Shown: positions 14,201 to 25,985 of the stretch, piece by piece
How positions within the stretch are numbered: the stretch's first letter is position 1
Layout of the letters: each line of letters opens with the position of its first letter
From: Trogon surrucura
Lineage: Eukaryota > Chordata > Aves > Trogoniformes > Trogonidae
Length of the DNA stretch: 64,000 nucleotides
Assembly: GCA_020746105.1 (NCBI GenBank)
Contig: CM036618.1
Coordinates: 93,056,122 to 93,120,121, forward strand
Direction of reading: 5' to 3'
Made by a program: the position numbers and the translations under genes
Notes under the pieces: model-generated
Seen by the model: the letters and a program-made list of their open reading frames with translations, nothing else
What the model was told of the DNA's origin: nothing
Database searches by the model: none

Positions 14201-17200
14201 GAGGTATATGGGAAGAGTTCCCCCCTAACCCTCAAGCACAGAAAAATCTGCAGGAATTCCCAGAAGCCTGCTGTTGGTGTTGCCCAGATGATACAGAAGT
14301 GCACCCTACATTGCCCTAGATGGGCAAAACAGCATGGCTGCTTAGTACACTAATACACTCCTGAGCAAGGAATTATCCTGGAAGGGACCTTTGGAGGTTA
14401 TCTAGTCCAATCTCCTGCTCAAGAAGGATTAATTTCCAAGTTGTTCATGCTGGACAAGAGGAGTATTTAAATAGACACTATCCCAAAATGGAAGGCCTAA
14501 CACAAAGACAACTACTGATATAACGTCAGTCACGTGTAGCTACACCAAAGCCACGATAAGCATGCAGAGAAATCCCTCTCCCTGTCCCTACCCTGCTGGC
14601 TCTAAATTCTAGCAGTGGCTCTGTCTCATGGTTAGAAAGACTAATTTCTTAAAACCAAAATCCAAGAGATGCTTTGCTTCTCGCCACTCCACATACCTGT
14701 TAAAAGTTAGCACAGACCTCATAGTTCGCAGTAAGATTCAGAAAGGGTGGAGGAGTTTATTAATCAAATATTCACCAAAACGACCCACTTTTCTATTTCA
14801 CTGAATAAGTTTGAACACGCAATAACCTGCTGCAGCAAACATTCCCTTCTTGAGGGCCCTTCAGCCTTACCCTATTCAATGCAACAGACCAACATCAAAT
14901 TTCAACAGCACACAACAAAGAAGCTCTTCACCACTTACAAACCCCTGGAATTTATTTACCCACTGCACCATTTTCAAGTGCCATACTAAAGCTACCGCCT
15001 TCACCAGGTTTCCTCAAGATTAAAGAGCTAACGTACATTTACTGCGATCTTCACTGGTTTTTGAATGGATGAATTCTAGAAAATTTAATCCCAGCTAACA
15101 GAAGCAGGTCACATACAATATTTTTGTCAAATACATGCAAATACATGAGTAGACCAGCTCAGGGAGCTGATACAAAGCAAGGACATCTTCCAGATAAGGA
15201 GGACAGGATTACATACTCACTTTGAACCAACGTCAGGGCACGCAGTACTAAGAAAGGAAGCCCTGTGTGTGTACCAGCACACATTTCCATCACCTCCCTT
15301 ATAATGGCTCTAGCATTCATGTAAATCAGTCAGTTTTGAAGTAGATCAGTTCCCTGACCCAACTCACCCTGCAGCTGCACGAACACTGGTGCGAGGGAAC
15401 ATGGCAGAACATAAGAATGGGACTTATGTCATTGCCAACCCCAACTTACATCACGACAGTATCTCCAGAGAAACACCAGGAGATTTTGACAACAAAAGGA
15501 TCCCTTCCAATTAAGCAAAAACACTGATGTGCTTCACAGGAATAGAATATATGAATGCGCGCTGTTAACACAGACCTAGGAGCACTACAAAGGTCTGCAT
15601 CTAAACACTCAAGAGGCCAGTGCAACGGCTCTGACCAAGTTTTTGTCAGTGGTGTATTCCCTAAAAAAATAGTCAGGGTACCATTCCTACCCTGCCTGCA
15701 TTCTAGAGTAAATGTACTTTTAAATAGTGCTGTTACCTAGCAATCCAGTACTACTTTCCCTTTTAATCACAAGTTTTGAAAATAACACCTGTTTCCCAAG
15801 ATGTGTAGTCCCACAACCATTCAGCTGTTTCTTTTCCTTCTTTCTGCTAGTAACTCACCCACACAAACAGGCCCCAGAGAAAACCAGAGATTTGCAAAGC
15901 AAACGCTGAGGCCTACTGCCCGAAGTCTGCTGTCAAACACACAAAACAAAGCAGGGAAAAATATTCATCATTTTAATAGTAACAACTTGATCAGCACAGC
16001 CAACCAGCGGGGGCTACATCCCTGTATTCCGAGACCAAAATAGACATGCTCCAGGCACCACAAAGATTTGAACTGTATCTGTCAGCCATCATTAAAACAC
16101 AAGGAAATAAATCCAAGTCAATATGCACAATGCAAATACCTCAACCCCTAGTCTGTCACTGCAGGTTTATTTATAGACCATCTGCCAGGGTGAGCTACAA
16201 GAGCCAACTGTGAACTACGGGACTCAATCCATTCACAGCTCTCCTCATAAAGGAAACGATGTGATTAAGGGCTTGTGTATGTTAAAAACACACAAGATAT
16301 TCATTATCAAGACATAATTGGTTTTATATTAATGACAGTCAGAAAGGCCAGGGTTCACAGAGAGGAATTAGGTCTTTTTGAATTCTGTTTATGAATAAGA
16401 TTAGCTATTAAGCAGGGTATTTATTGATCCAAGTTACCAACAGAAACTCATTACAGGTACATCTGTTAACAATTTTGAAGCAAAACATCCTAAGCTCATT
16501 TTCCAGATCATAGTCAGGAAAGGCAGATAAAGAAAGAGCTGAACACGTTTAATAGAAAACCCATTTTTGACATTTTAAGTATCCAGAAGTCCCAACCCTA
16601 AAGTACTTACAGCTCTTATCATTCTAGCATCTCAGCACCTTAAATCATTCTATATATTCATATTCACAGCACTGTACTAGAATAGGGAGGGATTATTCTC
16701 AGTGCACCTGCACGGCAATAAGCTACAGAGAAGACAGCTTCCTTTCTGAGGTCAAAGGGAAGGAGCTGTAGAGCAGGTACCTAACCCCAAAAGCTCTGCT
16801 CTGGTACGGTCTGTGGGGCTGAAGGTGAAGCCTGCTCATCTCCACCTCCTGGAATTACATGTGAATTCAGAAAGCTGCCTACACTCCCATAACTTAATGC
16901 TGCTATCACCTCTCAAATGTGTCTTTACTATTTCTCCAAGTATTGAGGTGTCAGGAACAGGACAATAGGTGGCAAGCCAAAAGACCACATTCTGTTCCCA
17001 GCCTTGACCTGAGTGGCCAAGTCCCAACCAGCAAGATGTGAGCACAAACCAGATAGCACTAACTGCACTGGGGGTAGCTGTGGCAGGGAGGGCAGAAACA
17101 AAAAGGAAGAGAAGGTGAGGAGCTGTGGCTCTACCATTAAAAAAAAAAAAAAAAGTAAGGAACCACTGACCTAGGCTAGTTTTCACAGAACAAAGAACGA

Positions 17201-17880
17201 TAATAGCTCCAAGCCTTCCTGATAAAGTTACACCAGAAAAGGATGCCGAATACAGACAGAAATCAGGCTTACGAGAAAACTGATCTGAAGACAACAGCAT
17301 ACTCATGCCACAAGGCAGCACAGCGCTACTCTTGGATTTACTGGAACAAGCCTCGCTTCTCACTCAAAAACTTCCCTTAATTCAGTTTCTCTCCTTCCAA
17401 CCAATTCCCTCTCCCAGGTAATCCCGGACACCTCTCAAACCAGACAAGCGAACACAGTTCAGATGAGCACCTGTCATGCTTTTAAAAAGGCTGGCTGCTT
17501 GGCTGCTTTTACCGCTTTCATGCTTATAAGAAACCTGTTACGCTGTCTTCTTTCCCAAATTGCCTCCCCTTACTCACCACACCTCCAAAGGAGTTTTTGG
17601 AAGAAAAACCAGCAAGGCACAGACTAGCGCCCACACTTCCCGTGACACACGTGGGTAAACGCCGCGCTTGTCAGGTCACAGGAATTCTGGCCCAACTTTG
17701 CCGCCTGCCTACTCACACCCACACAAGGCTAATCCCGGCGGCACAGCCCCACGGATATTCCGCAGCACAGAAACGCTCTGAAGGGCACATGTGCAAAGCG
17801 TGAGAGTACAGGCCGTGGTCTCCTCCTCTCCCAGGCCGGGCTGCCAGGGCAAGCGCTGAAGCTCGACGGGAGCAGAGGCT
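11240..17880 (-). other. MRPL14: MRPL14 first intron (inferred), no embedded gene seen
   Basis: This is the stretch between the MRPL14 start-codon exon and the CpG island. It is AT-richer than its flanks, with an A16 run at 17139-17154 and one CR1 scrap at about 14371-14432. Short open frames show no family resemblance. Calling it an intron rests on the acceptor at 11241-11240 and on the known non-coding first exon of MRPL14 in other vertebrates. Confidence 0.6.
14371..14432 (-). mobile_element. CR1 LINE 3'-end fragment, antisense
   Basis: The stretch reads like the reverse complement of a CR1 tail: 'ggaagggacct' followed by 'ttatctagtccaatctcctg', matching the usual 'ggaagggacctttaaagatcatctagtccaaccccctg' layout of avian CR1 ends. 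It is short and diverged, so it is an old fragment. Confidence 0.65.
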
Positions 17881-18490
17881 GCCGCCCCCTGCCACTCCAT
17901 CTCGGCCCCCCGCACTGCCTTCGGGGCCAGCGTTTCTCGGTCCTTCTCAAGCGGCAACCCCACACTCAGCGTTCAGGCATTCCGGGCCCTGCGCACCGAG
18001 CGCCAGCGACCCCCACAAACAGCTTCCGACGCGGGTCGGGCAGCGGGGCCGGCACCCGGGGGAAGGGGGACCCTAGCCAGCCCAGGTGCCACAGGGCCCG
18101 CAGGCTCTGTATTAGGGTATTAGGGCAGCCCAGCAGCCACACACGCACCGCGGCCCGTTCCTGCTCAGCCCTGGCGGCTCCGAGGGAAGCCAGCATCCCG
18201 GGAGTAGCCCGGCCCGGCAGCGAAGCAAGGCCGCGGGAACCGCAGGCCGCCTAAAGCCCCGCCGCCTCGGCTCAAGGGCGGGGCCGCCCGCTGCCGCACG
18301 ACTGCCCCCGCCTCACTCCACTCCCCTCCCCGCCGCCCCGGCCTGCTGCCGGGTCCACCTCTTGCGTCCCGGTCCCGGCCCCGCACTCCCCGCGCACCTC
18401 TGACGGCAACCCGGGCCCGCCGCCTGCACACATGCGTCAGCGCCACCACCCGCCCCGCCCACCGCTGTCGTGGGGCTGGCGGCTCCGGGC

Positions 18491-18536
18491 CCCGCCCGCC
18501 CTCCCGAGGCCCCGCCCGCCCTCCCGCGGCCCCGCC
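18491..18536. repeat. 20-bp tandem repeat of GC boxes in the promoter
   Basis: The unit cccgcccgccctcccgaggc at 18491-18510 is repeated at 18511-18530 with one change and starts again at 18531. Each unit carries an Sp1/KLF-type GC box, so the array multiplies binding sites just upstream of the inferred TMEM63B start. Confidence 0.85.
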
Positions 18537-18543
18537 CCGCGCT

Positions 18544-18563
18544 GAGCCGAGCCGAGCCGAGCC
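18544..18563. repeat. (GAGCC)4 tandem repeat near the inferred TMEM63B start
   Basis: There are four perfect GAGCC pentamers followed by a diverged CAGCC. The array lies between the GC-box array and the inferred 5' UTR exon and is a likely length-variable tract. Confidence 0.85.
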
Positions 18564-18676
18564 CAGCCGGGCGGTCGCCGCTCGCTCCCGCAGCGCTGCG
18601 CCGTGCCGCAGCACCCGGCCCGGCGGGACGAAGCGAAGCGGCAGCCTGAGGGGAGTCAGTCCGCGCCTGACACGGG
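18560..18676 (+). other. TMEM63B: Inferred non-coding first exon of TMEM63B
   Basis: A good donor (cacggg|gtaagc) cuts at 18676 inside the CpG island. The sequence from about 18560 to that donor contains no ATG, as expected of a 5' UTR exon. The next usable acceptor that leads into the TMEM63B frame is at 48475. The left edge is a guess because the transcription start cannot be read from sequence. Confidence 0.55.
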
Positions 18677-21600
18677 GTAAGCGAACCCGGCGGCTCCTCT
18701 AGGCCAGGCGGGCCCAGGGCTGCAGCCCGCCGCCGCGGCACTTGCCGGGTTGAGGGCGGGTGGGGCGGAGCGGGCGCGGCCGTTTCGCCTGAGCCCCGCA
18801 GCGGGGGCGGCCCCGGGGCGCGGGGCGCCGGCTGCCATCTTGGTGCGGCGCGGAGGGGAGCCGGGCGGGGGGCGCGCCCGGGCTCGGCCTTGGGCCCTCC
18901 TCACCCTCCCCCCCGCTCCCGCGGCGAGGCTCCCGCCGGGGCTGCGTGGGAGTGGGGTGTCTGGGCGTTGCGGGGCTTCTCGCCCGCCTCCCGGTGGCCC
19001 CGTCTTCTGCCGTCTCCCGCGGTTCGGCTGCCGCTGGTGGCTTTTCCGCAGCCCCGGGGATCGCCGGGGCCCATCTCGGCGGGGCTCCCGCCTCACCCGG
19101 GGGAGCCCTCGGAGGGGCCGAGGCCTCTTCTGGGCGTGCTGGGCCTTGGGGAGATTCCTCTCGTCCTCCCTGCGGGCACCGCCGTGGTGGAGGGTAGTGG
19201 GGAGGCCGGGAGGATGTGTTCAAGGGCTTGGAACAGCGAGCAAATTTCTCGTACTGCCCTTGCACTGCTAGCCTGGAGAATTTAGCAAGGAGCTGCCACA
19301 TAGGGTTTGTGTCCGTGGATGTGCAGCCAAGCGGTCCCTCTCCGCGCTGGTCTTGGTTACCGGCCCCACCAAATCAGCAAAAGGTGGGTTTTCCTCCTGC
19401 CCTGCCCTGTATGTAGCTACCTGCTGAAGGCACCGTGCCAAAAATCTGTGACGTGGCTGCAGTCAGCCACCGGTGCCTGCAGCAGGTTTGATAGCTCTCA
19501 GCCGAATGGAGACCAGGTGTTTGGGGAATTTGGGATTTTGGGCACCTCCCTCTCTCATTCTTCCCTCGATAGTAGGTGTTGGAAGCAAAAGGCTGATCTG
19601 TGCATGCTCAAGGTGGCTAATTTAGTTGTGCATGGTCCATGAGGAGCCTCCCCTCCATCCTCGTATTTATTGCTGTGGGAGTGTCCTGCTCCATCGTGTC
19701 ATCCCCTGGAGCAAGCACACATAGAAAACCACAGGCTGCAGAGCAGGAGCATCCCATCAGCAGCCGTCACAAAGCCACTGAAAGGTTGCACAGCACAGGT
19801 GCCTCACGGATGGTCCTGCAGATGCCCCACCTGGGCATGAGACAAAGCCTTTGCAAGTCCATTGCAAGGGCTAGTACCCTTCACCTCCAAACACCAGTGC
19901 CGTAGGGTCCCTAATAGCCTTTTGTTCTCTTAATGCTTCTGAGAAGGCGGAAAGATGACCACTCAGCTCATAATCCACTCCAGGAGGGCTCCCTTCAAAC
20001 CAGAAATAGGAGAGCATTAAGAACGGGGCTTCCAATGACTACAATTAACTGATATCTACTTAGGAAAGGCCCTTTTCATCTGAAGTCCTTTAGTGGTAGG
20101 AATACACTGTCTTTGCAGGGAGAGAAGTCCTTTCTGCAGTCTTTACCTGGATACCATAGGAGCAAGATAAACATGAGAGAAGATGCTTTTGAGGGGGTTG
20201 GAAAGAGACTCCGGTTTGGCTCATGAGTATGTTTTGTTGCACTAAGTTTGCTCTATTTTTGTCTGTTCCTGTCTTCCGTAACCTTGGAAGGAACTGAAGC
20301 TACTGTATTTTCTGAGGGTGTCAGTTTTCTTGTCAAGAAGGCATTGCCATGAGGCTTTGCAATGCTCCATTTTCTTTCCGTTTGACTAGAGTGCGGTGCA
20401 ACTATCCTGAAATGTCCCGAAGCCATGAGTTGAGCCAAAAAAAGAAAAATATCGAGTGCTTTGCTTGTTGTTTGTTTTGAGGGCTTTTTTTTTTTTTCTT
20501 TCTGGGCTTTTAAAATACCCTTGGCCATGTTTTTTTAGCTTTCTTCAGCAACAAAACAGGCTAGGAACTTGTATTGAGGTTTTTTTGGATAAATTGTTAC
20601 ATTGAAAAATACAAAATATCCTCATGAGATCCCTTTGTTCTGGGAACTAGGGCTTTAAGAAAATCCTAGGTAGTGTGAGTATTTTCAATAAAAGCCTGAG
20701 ACCCAGCAGTGCTGAGGATGTGCTTTTTGCTAATTACCATTTCCTTCAGCCTGGGGTGGCTGGGCTGCCTCAGATCCATGGGGAGCCCTGTGGTGTCCTG
20801 CCTGCCAGCTCCTCTGCCACCCTCCCTGTCCTCACCAAGGTGTGACCCCAACCTCTGTCCCTCCTGTGAGTGCCCAGTCCCCATCCTGGCTGTCAGGGTG
20901 AGGCCGTATTCTGGGCGCCCGAGGGCTCCGTGGGCGGCACCTCCTGCTCCCAGGAAAGACAGCCAGGACCTGCGCCATCTGACGTGAAGCTTGCGCAGCC
21001 ATGGGGTGCCTGCTTCGTGCCAGAGGAGGCCCTGGGCGTAGGATACTCTGCATGCTGTTAATTGCAGACAGCGCTGGTTATGGATCCTGTGGCTGATTTG
21101 CATATCAAAGCATCCGAGAGCTCCGTGATGGGTAATGGCAGCAGAGGGCAAAGATGATAGGGCTTGCTGGAGGCTGGGACCGAATCTTCCCAGGGGCTTT
21201 TTGTGGCGTGTAGATGAGAGGAGATGATGGGGATGTTTGAGAAAAGCAGATTGTCTCCATGTCCTTGAATGACAGCACCGTAAAGGCTTTTTTTAAAGCC
21301 AGCAGCTGCTTTCCAGGGGGTGGGAACCAAGGAGAGGGGGGAGCAATCCCCGGGTGGCAATCCCTCGAGCTGCTCCTGCCCAGCCTCCTTCCTGACAGCT
21401 AGAGCTTGCCTGGTAGCCATCCCTGCCCCGGCCTGCTGCTCCTGCTGCGAGTGACTGGTGTGCCAGCCCTGCTGCTTGTTGTTCCCTTGCCCCTCACACA
21501 AGAAGGTGGAGGCCACGCTTGTAGTCTGAAGCAAAGGGGCAGGTTTGCTACTGCCTGAACTGGATCTGCAGGGTCTCAGATCTTGCCTGATGGCTCAGGA

Positions 21601-24499
21601 GTGCGAGGGGAGAAGTGGCGGAACATTGAATGGGCCGTGTCTTCTGGGATGTTCCATGAGTCAGAGGAAGGTTTGCCTGTGTCTGGTCTCAGCACAACTG
21701 TCTTCTGTTCCTCCTGGCTCTGGAAACAAGCCTGGGGACCTTGGAGCTTGCTTGCAGGCTGAACTGGAAACCAAAATGCAGGTTTCTAGGCAGGGAGAGA
21801 GGGAGGGAGTCCCTGCTGTCCTTTTGCCACTTTGATCTTGCAAGTGTGTTGCTGGTCCTGATACTCTAGCTTTGAAGGACAGTGTTGCGGGGCAGGCGGC
21901 CTCTCTGAAGGTAGCTCTGTGTATATTGTGGGAGTGCCTGAAACGGCAGCCCTTGACCTCTCTCCTGTGCCCCATGCATCTCAGGTTCTTGTTGGGAAGG
22001 ACTCCTCATCTTACCAGCCATATGGGGAGTTGATGTGTGTAGGAACTGCCTTGAGCATGGACTTCTTGGGAGGCACCTGATCCTGTAGCTCTTGTCATGT
22101 CAGCAGCTTTCTGGTTCGTTCAGGGGAGTGAGTTGGGGGGCAGGCCTGATGCATTGACTAGAAAGTTGGTTAAAAGGAGAAAAACAAATCAAGGAATGAA
22201 AAAGAAATCCGCATGTATGTATACTCTGTGCCACAGAGAGAGGGCGAGATTTGTGAAGCTGGTGCCAAGCTTGTAGAGCAAAGGCTTGCAGTATGAAATG
22301 GCTTTTCTCCGAGCCTGCAGGCCTGCGGTTGGCACTGCCTTCTTGCTTCATGTCCTTCCAGCATGGAGCTGGGTGTCTGCCCTCTGCTCCAAATACAGAA
22401 AGCCCAAGACTCTCTTGCTAAGTGTGAGATGCAGAACGTTTTCCTCCGTGTTTCTCTGTGCAGCACTCACTGCCCTTTACCCGGTTATCTATGTGTGCTC
22501 GTTATGCTTTCTCTGCACATGACTGCTGAGCAGTGCTGGAAATACTTCTGTTGTCCCCATGGCTGTTGCATGTTGATATTGCCTGCCTGCCATTCTCCCT
22601 CTTGTGCTTTCAAGTCCCTTTCTTCACATCCCTCATAAAGCCAGATAGGGGGGTGAGAATGCTTTTGCAGTATCGCAGCGCTTTCCTTAGGCTAAGCTCT
22701 TGTAGTGGCTACACGGTTTATATGGGCAGGATGGGGATCCTGCTGGCGTAGCCCACTGTAGCTTTTGAGCAAGGTCTCCTGTTCTTGATGTACTTTGGTC
22801 TGCTTGTGGATGCCAGCAGCCTCTGCTCACGTGGTTATTGTGCTGGGAAGAGAGAGAGAGAGAGGTCTTGTTTTTCCCCAGAGAAACTGACAGTTTGTAA
22901 TATGGGTCTGGCTTAAAGCAAGGTTTTGAAGATTCCTGTTTGTATTGCCCAATCTGGGAACACGTTTGTGCTGTTGCATTAAAGAGAGGGGCATGGATCT
23001 CTTAAGGGACAGTGTATTCAAATGACAGCACATTGCATCAGCACCAGAAGAAAGCAGTTGCAGGCAGGATTCATGGATGCCTGGTTTTGATATGTTCTGC
23101 AATTGCTTTCCTGAACCACCACAACCATGCTGCCTCTGAGCAACAAGCCAAAAAACCTCCCTGCCTTTCTCTGGCTGGAAGAGTGGCTGCTGCAGACTTT
23201 TCCTGTCTGACCATTGCCTGTCACCCCCTAATAGGACTGTATGTCCCCAGAGCTACTCCTGTGAGTCCCTGCATTGGATGTGCTCATCCCCTCTCCATCC
23301 CTGTGATTCCATGTGAGGAGCAGTTGCTTGCTTTGAGACCCCCTTCCCTTTCCTCTAGGGATGTTCCAGCTGTTTTTTCCATGTAGGTCTCTGCTCCTGG
23401 CTCAGCGCAGAGCATTTCCCTGCAGACAGACAGCTGCCACCAGCGATGTGACCTCTGGCTTTGTCACACCAGCAAGGAGGCCATGTGGTGTGTCTTGTGG
23501 GCTGGTGTCGTGCTCTCTCCTGCTCACTTGTGTGGGAGAGCAACTCTGACAGGCTCCCATGGAGCATCCAACTGTCTCCTGATGCGTTGCTCACACAGGT
23601 CAGGGGGAGGTGCTGCTCTTACAAGTGCTGTTTCTTACAAGAGTGCGTTTGGTAGGAGAGTTGTGTGTTGGCCTGGCCCTGCTTTTGCTAATTGAACAGT
23701 AGCCTTTAGTAGGCTTTGCTTCAGGTCTCTTGCAAGCCAAGGGATGAGACAGTCTTGGCACAATCTTGTACTTAGAGGAAACTCAGATGGCAGCAGGTCT
23801 TGCCTCCTGCTTGAAATAGTTATCAGTGTCTGATGTCTTCTTTATGGAGGTCAGAGAAAGCCTGGCAGTGACGCAGACTGGAGAAGGTCTCTGCAGCTGA
23901 CCTTAAGATATTTGGGCTCTTGAGCCAAAAACTTAGTGTGTTTGGGTGCCAAGGAAGATCTTAAAAGGGGTTCATCTCTCAGCTCACTGTGCTTGTGGTC
24001 TAGATTCCCTTTGTGAAACCATTGGGCTCTGGAGGCTCTCAGGTGATGCTGGTAAAGCTGACATCTTCTCCAGGATGGCTGCGTATGCAAGTCGCTGATT
24101 TGGTTTTGCTGGGCTCTTGTGTATGCTGGAGGCATAGACCTGGAAATGAATTACTGTGTGTCTGCTGAACTGCAGTCGCTGCTCAGGGGCTCGCAGTTAC
24201 TCACAACGCAGAAAAGACAGCCTGAATTGGCTTAAGTTGTAAAGGTATAAATCTGGGAGGAAGGAACAGGATTTGTGGTGGATTTGAACTTGCAGGTAGG
24301 GCAGAAGGAGCCGGTGCAGCTATTGGATAGAAGAAGAAGTTGTCTCCCAGTGGCATGGAAAAGAGGAACAAATAAGATGTGGCAGTACGAGCACTGCCTT
24401 CACCTTGCAAAGAAGGTCAGAGGTGACGAGGTACTTAAAGGAGATAATTTTGAAAAGAAAATCCAAGCACAAGTGAGAACAGGTGACAAGACTATTTAG
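18677..24499 (+). other. TMEM63B: TMEM63B intron 1, proximal part
   Basis: The first few hundred bases remain CpG-island-like, then composition becomes ordinary. It holds a T13 run at 20485-20497 and an (AG)8 microsatellite at 22849-22864. No exon of another gene is supported on either strand. Confidence 0.6.
22849..22864. repeat. (AG)8 microsatellite
   Basis: There are eight uninterrupted AG units within TMEM63B intron 1. Confidence 0.95.
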
Positions 24500-25985
24500 G
24501 TAAATTAGATGTGGTCATGTGGACAAAGCCTTATGAAATTTCCCTGACAGTATTTGAAGAATAGACTAAGGCAACTTTTGCATGGTGAGCAGTCACCTTA
24601 GAGAGCATCTAGGGAAGGGAGATCCCAAGGTTTGATCCCTTGAAGTACAGCGAGAGAGAATGAGACTATCTGAATAATATGGAATAAGCAATTAAGCAGT
24701 TAATGTTTATTGTGTTAAGGAAGTGGGAAAGTAGGTTGATTAAAAATTCACCAGTATGCATTTGTCTGGAACATACCGTGTCAAGTCGGTTAACGCCCTT
24801 GCCAGGGATGGCTTGCCTAGTGGCTGAGCGGGGGTGATGTGTGTGACAGATCTTGACTTAAGTCAGACTGTGTCACTGACCCAGGTGTCAGCCTCATAAA
24901 CACATGAAGGAAGGGGCAGGAGATAGGAAGCATATCTCAGGTGGACCCACAACCAGTTGAAAAGCTGTACTCAAAAGGGTTCCTATCCGATAAGGAGACC
25001 TTGGCTAGGCAGGGCAGGGGAAAGTGTTGGTATTACCAAAGCTTGGGAGTAGCATGTTTTAGTGCACTGCTGGGGAGGAGGAAAACGCGACGCAAGCATT
25101 GTGCCCGGCTGTATGAGGAGCAGCGCCTCTAAGGTGTGGGAAGTGATTAGTGCACTCCTCAACACAGGTGAGGTGTTGCTGAAGAACCAGGCTCAGATGC
25201 AACCCTTGGAGAAGGATGTGAGCAAACAAGAGAGTATCCAGGAAGGCAACAGAAATGATTAAGATCTTGAGAAATATGGTGTGGGAGGAAGGATAAGAAG
25301 AACTAGGACTCTGTAGCCTGAGGAAGAAAAGACTGAAGAGGGAACTTCATGGTCTTCAAGGATGTACTGGAAGCAACGCATGTCTAGAAGACTGTAGCTG
25401 TAATGAAGACAGGGCAGGGTGTCACTCTGCCTGGAATGATGGAGTTGAGATTTTTATCATTTTCTTTAATATCAGTTGGGAAGGTGAAGCAGAAGAGGAG
25501 GCTATCTTGATGGGAATTTTTTTTTGGTTTTTGAGGAATTGAGGGGGATGTTTGTTTTAGAACAGATTAGCCAAAAAGTCCTTAGATATGGATGAGTTGC
25601 AGCTGGCTGTGCCTTAGGCAGAGAATCTCACCAGGTGGCCTATTAAGGCCCCTACAAGCATGGCTGTTATGTGAAATGTTTGATACCTGGAAAGGCAGCA
25701 GTGACTAGCCCTAGGAATGAGACCGGTACTAAAATACATTGCCTAAATCCAGTGTCAGTGCTTGGAAAAGGATGCTGAAAAATTGAAGAGAATGCAGAAG
25801 GGAGTTACAAGATATCATGAGGGCTGGAGAGAAAGCTTCATGATGAGAATCATAAGGAGATCAACCTCTTTGTCTAATGAAGGAAAAGATTAAGGTGAGA
25901 CCTGCTTATCCTGCATAAGCATAACATGTTTTGTGACTGTGTTTCATTAGCTTGGTAGGATAGAAATGCCAGGCCACAGAGGGTG
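24500..25985 (+). mobile_element. Degraded ancient CR1-type LINE fragments, sense orientation
   Basis: Pieces of a CR1-like reverse-transcriptase region can be followed. 'ggacaaagcctta' at about 24520 resembles the 'DKAFD' RT motif DNA. 'ggtggacccacaaccagttg' at about 24940 matches the stretch after it in amniote CR1s. Around 25310-25360 and again at 25745-25935 are two copies of the 3' segment with 'cctgaggaagaaaagactgaagag' and 'gagaaagcttcatgatgagaat' themes. All frames are broken. At least two insertions are present because the 3' segment occurs twice. Borders are approximate. Confidence 0.6.

Larger units (their letters stand above)
17880..19180. promoter_or_regulatory. CpG island: probable bidirectional MRPL14/TMEM63B promoter
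   Basis: The sequence is strongly G+C-rich with dense CpG, in sharp contrast to both flanks. MRPL14 is transcribed leftward from it and TMEM63B rightward. GC boxes (CCCCGCCC) occur around 18454-18460, 18490-18497, 18510-18517 and 18530-18538. A CRE-like TGCGTCA lies at 18433-18439, and a YY1-type AAGATGGC lies on the minus strand at 18841-18834. There is no clear TATA box, as expected of a housekeeping CpG promoter. Sharing by both genes is inferred from their geometry and from the head-to-head arrangement known in mammals. Confidence 0.8.

Noticed and set aside
18110-18127. Two TTAGGG units suggesting an interstitial telomere repeat
   Set aside because: Only two units, spaced as a TATTAGGG duplication; far too short for a telomeric tract.
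18165-19301. Several 130-200-codon frames on both strands in the CpG island
   Set aside because: Absence of stops follows from high G+C; translations are Arg/Gly/Ala/Pro-rich without domains. Only the ATG at 18842 was kept as a weak note.
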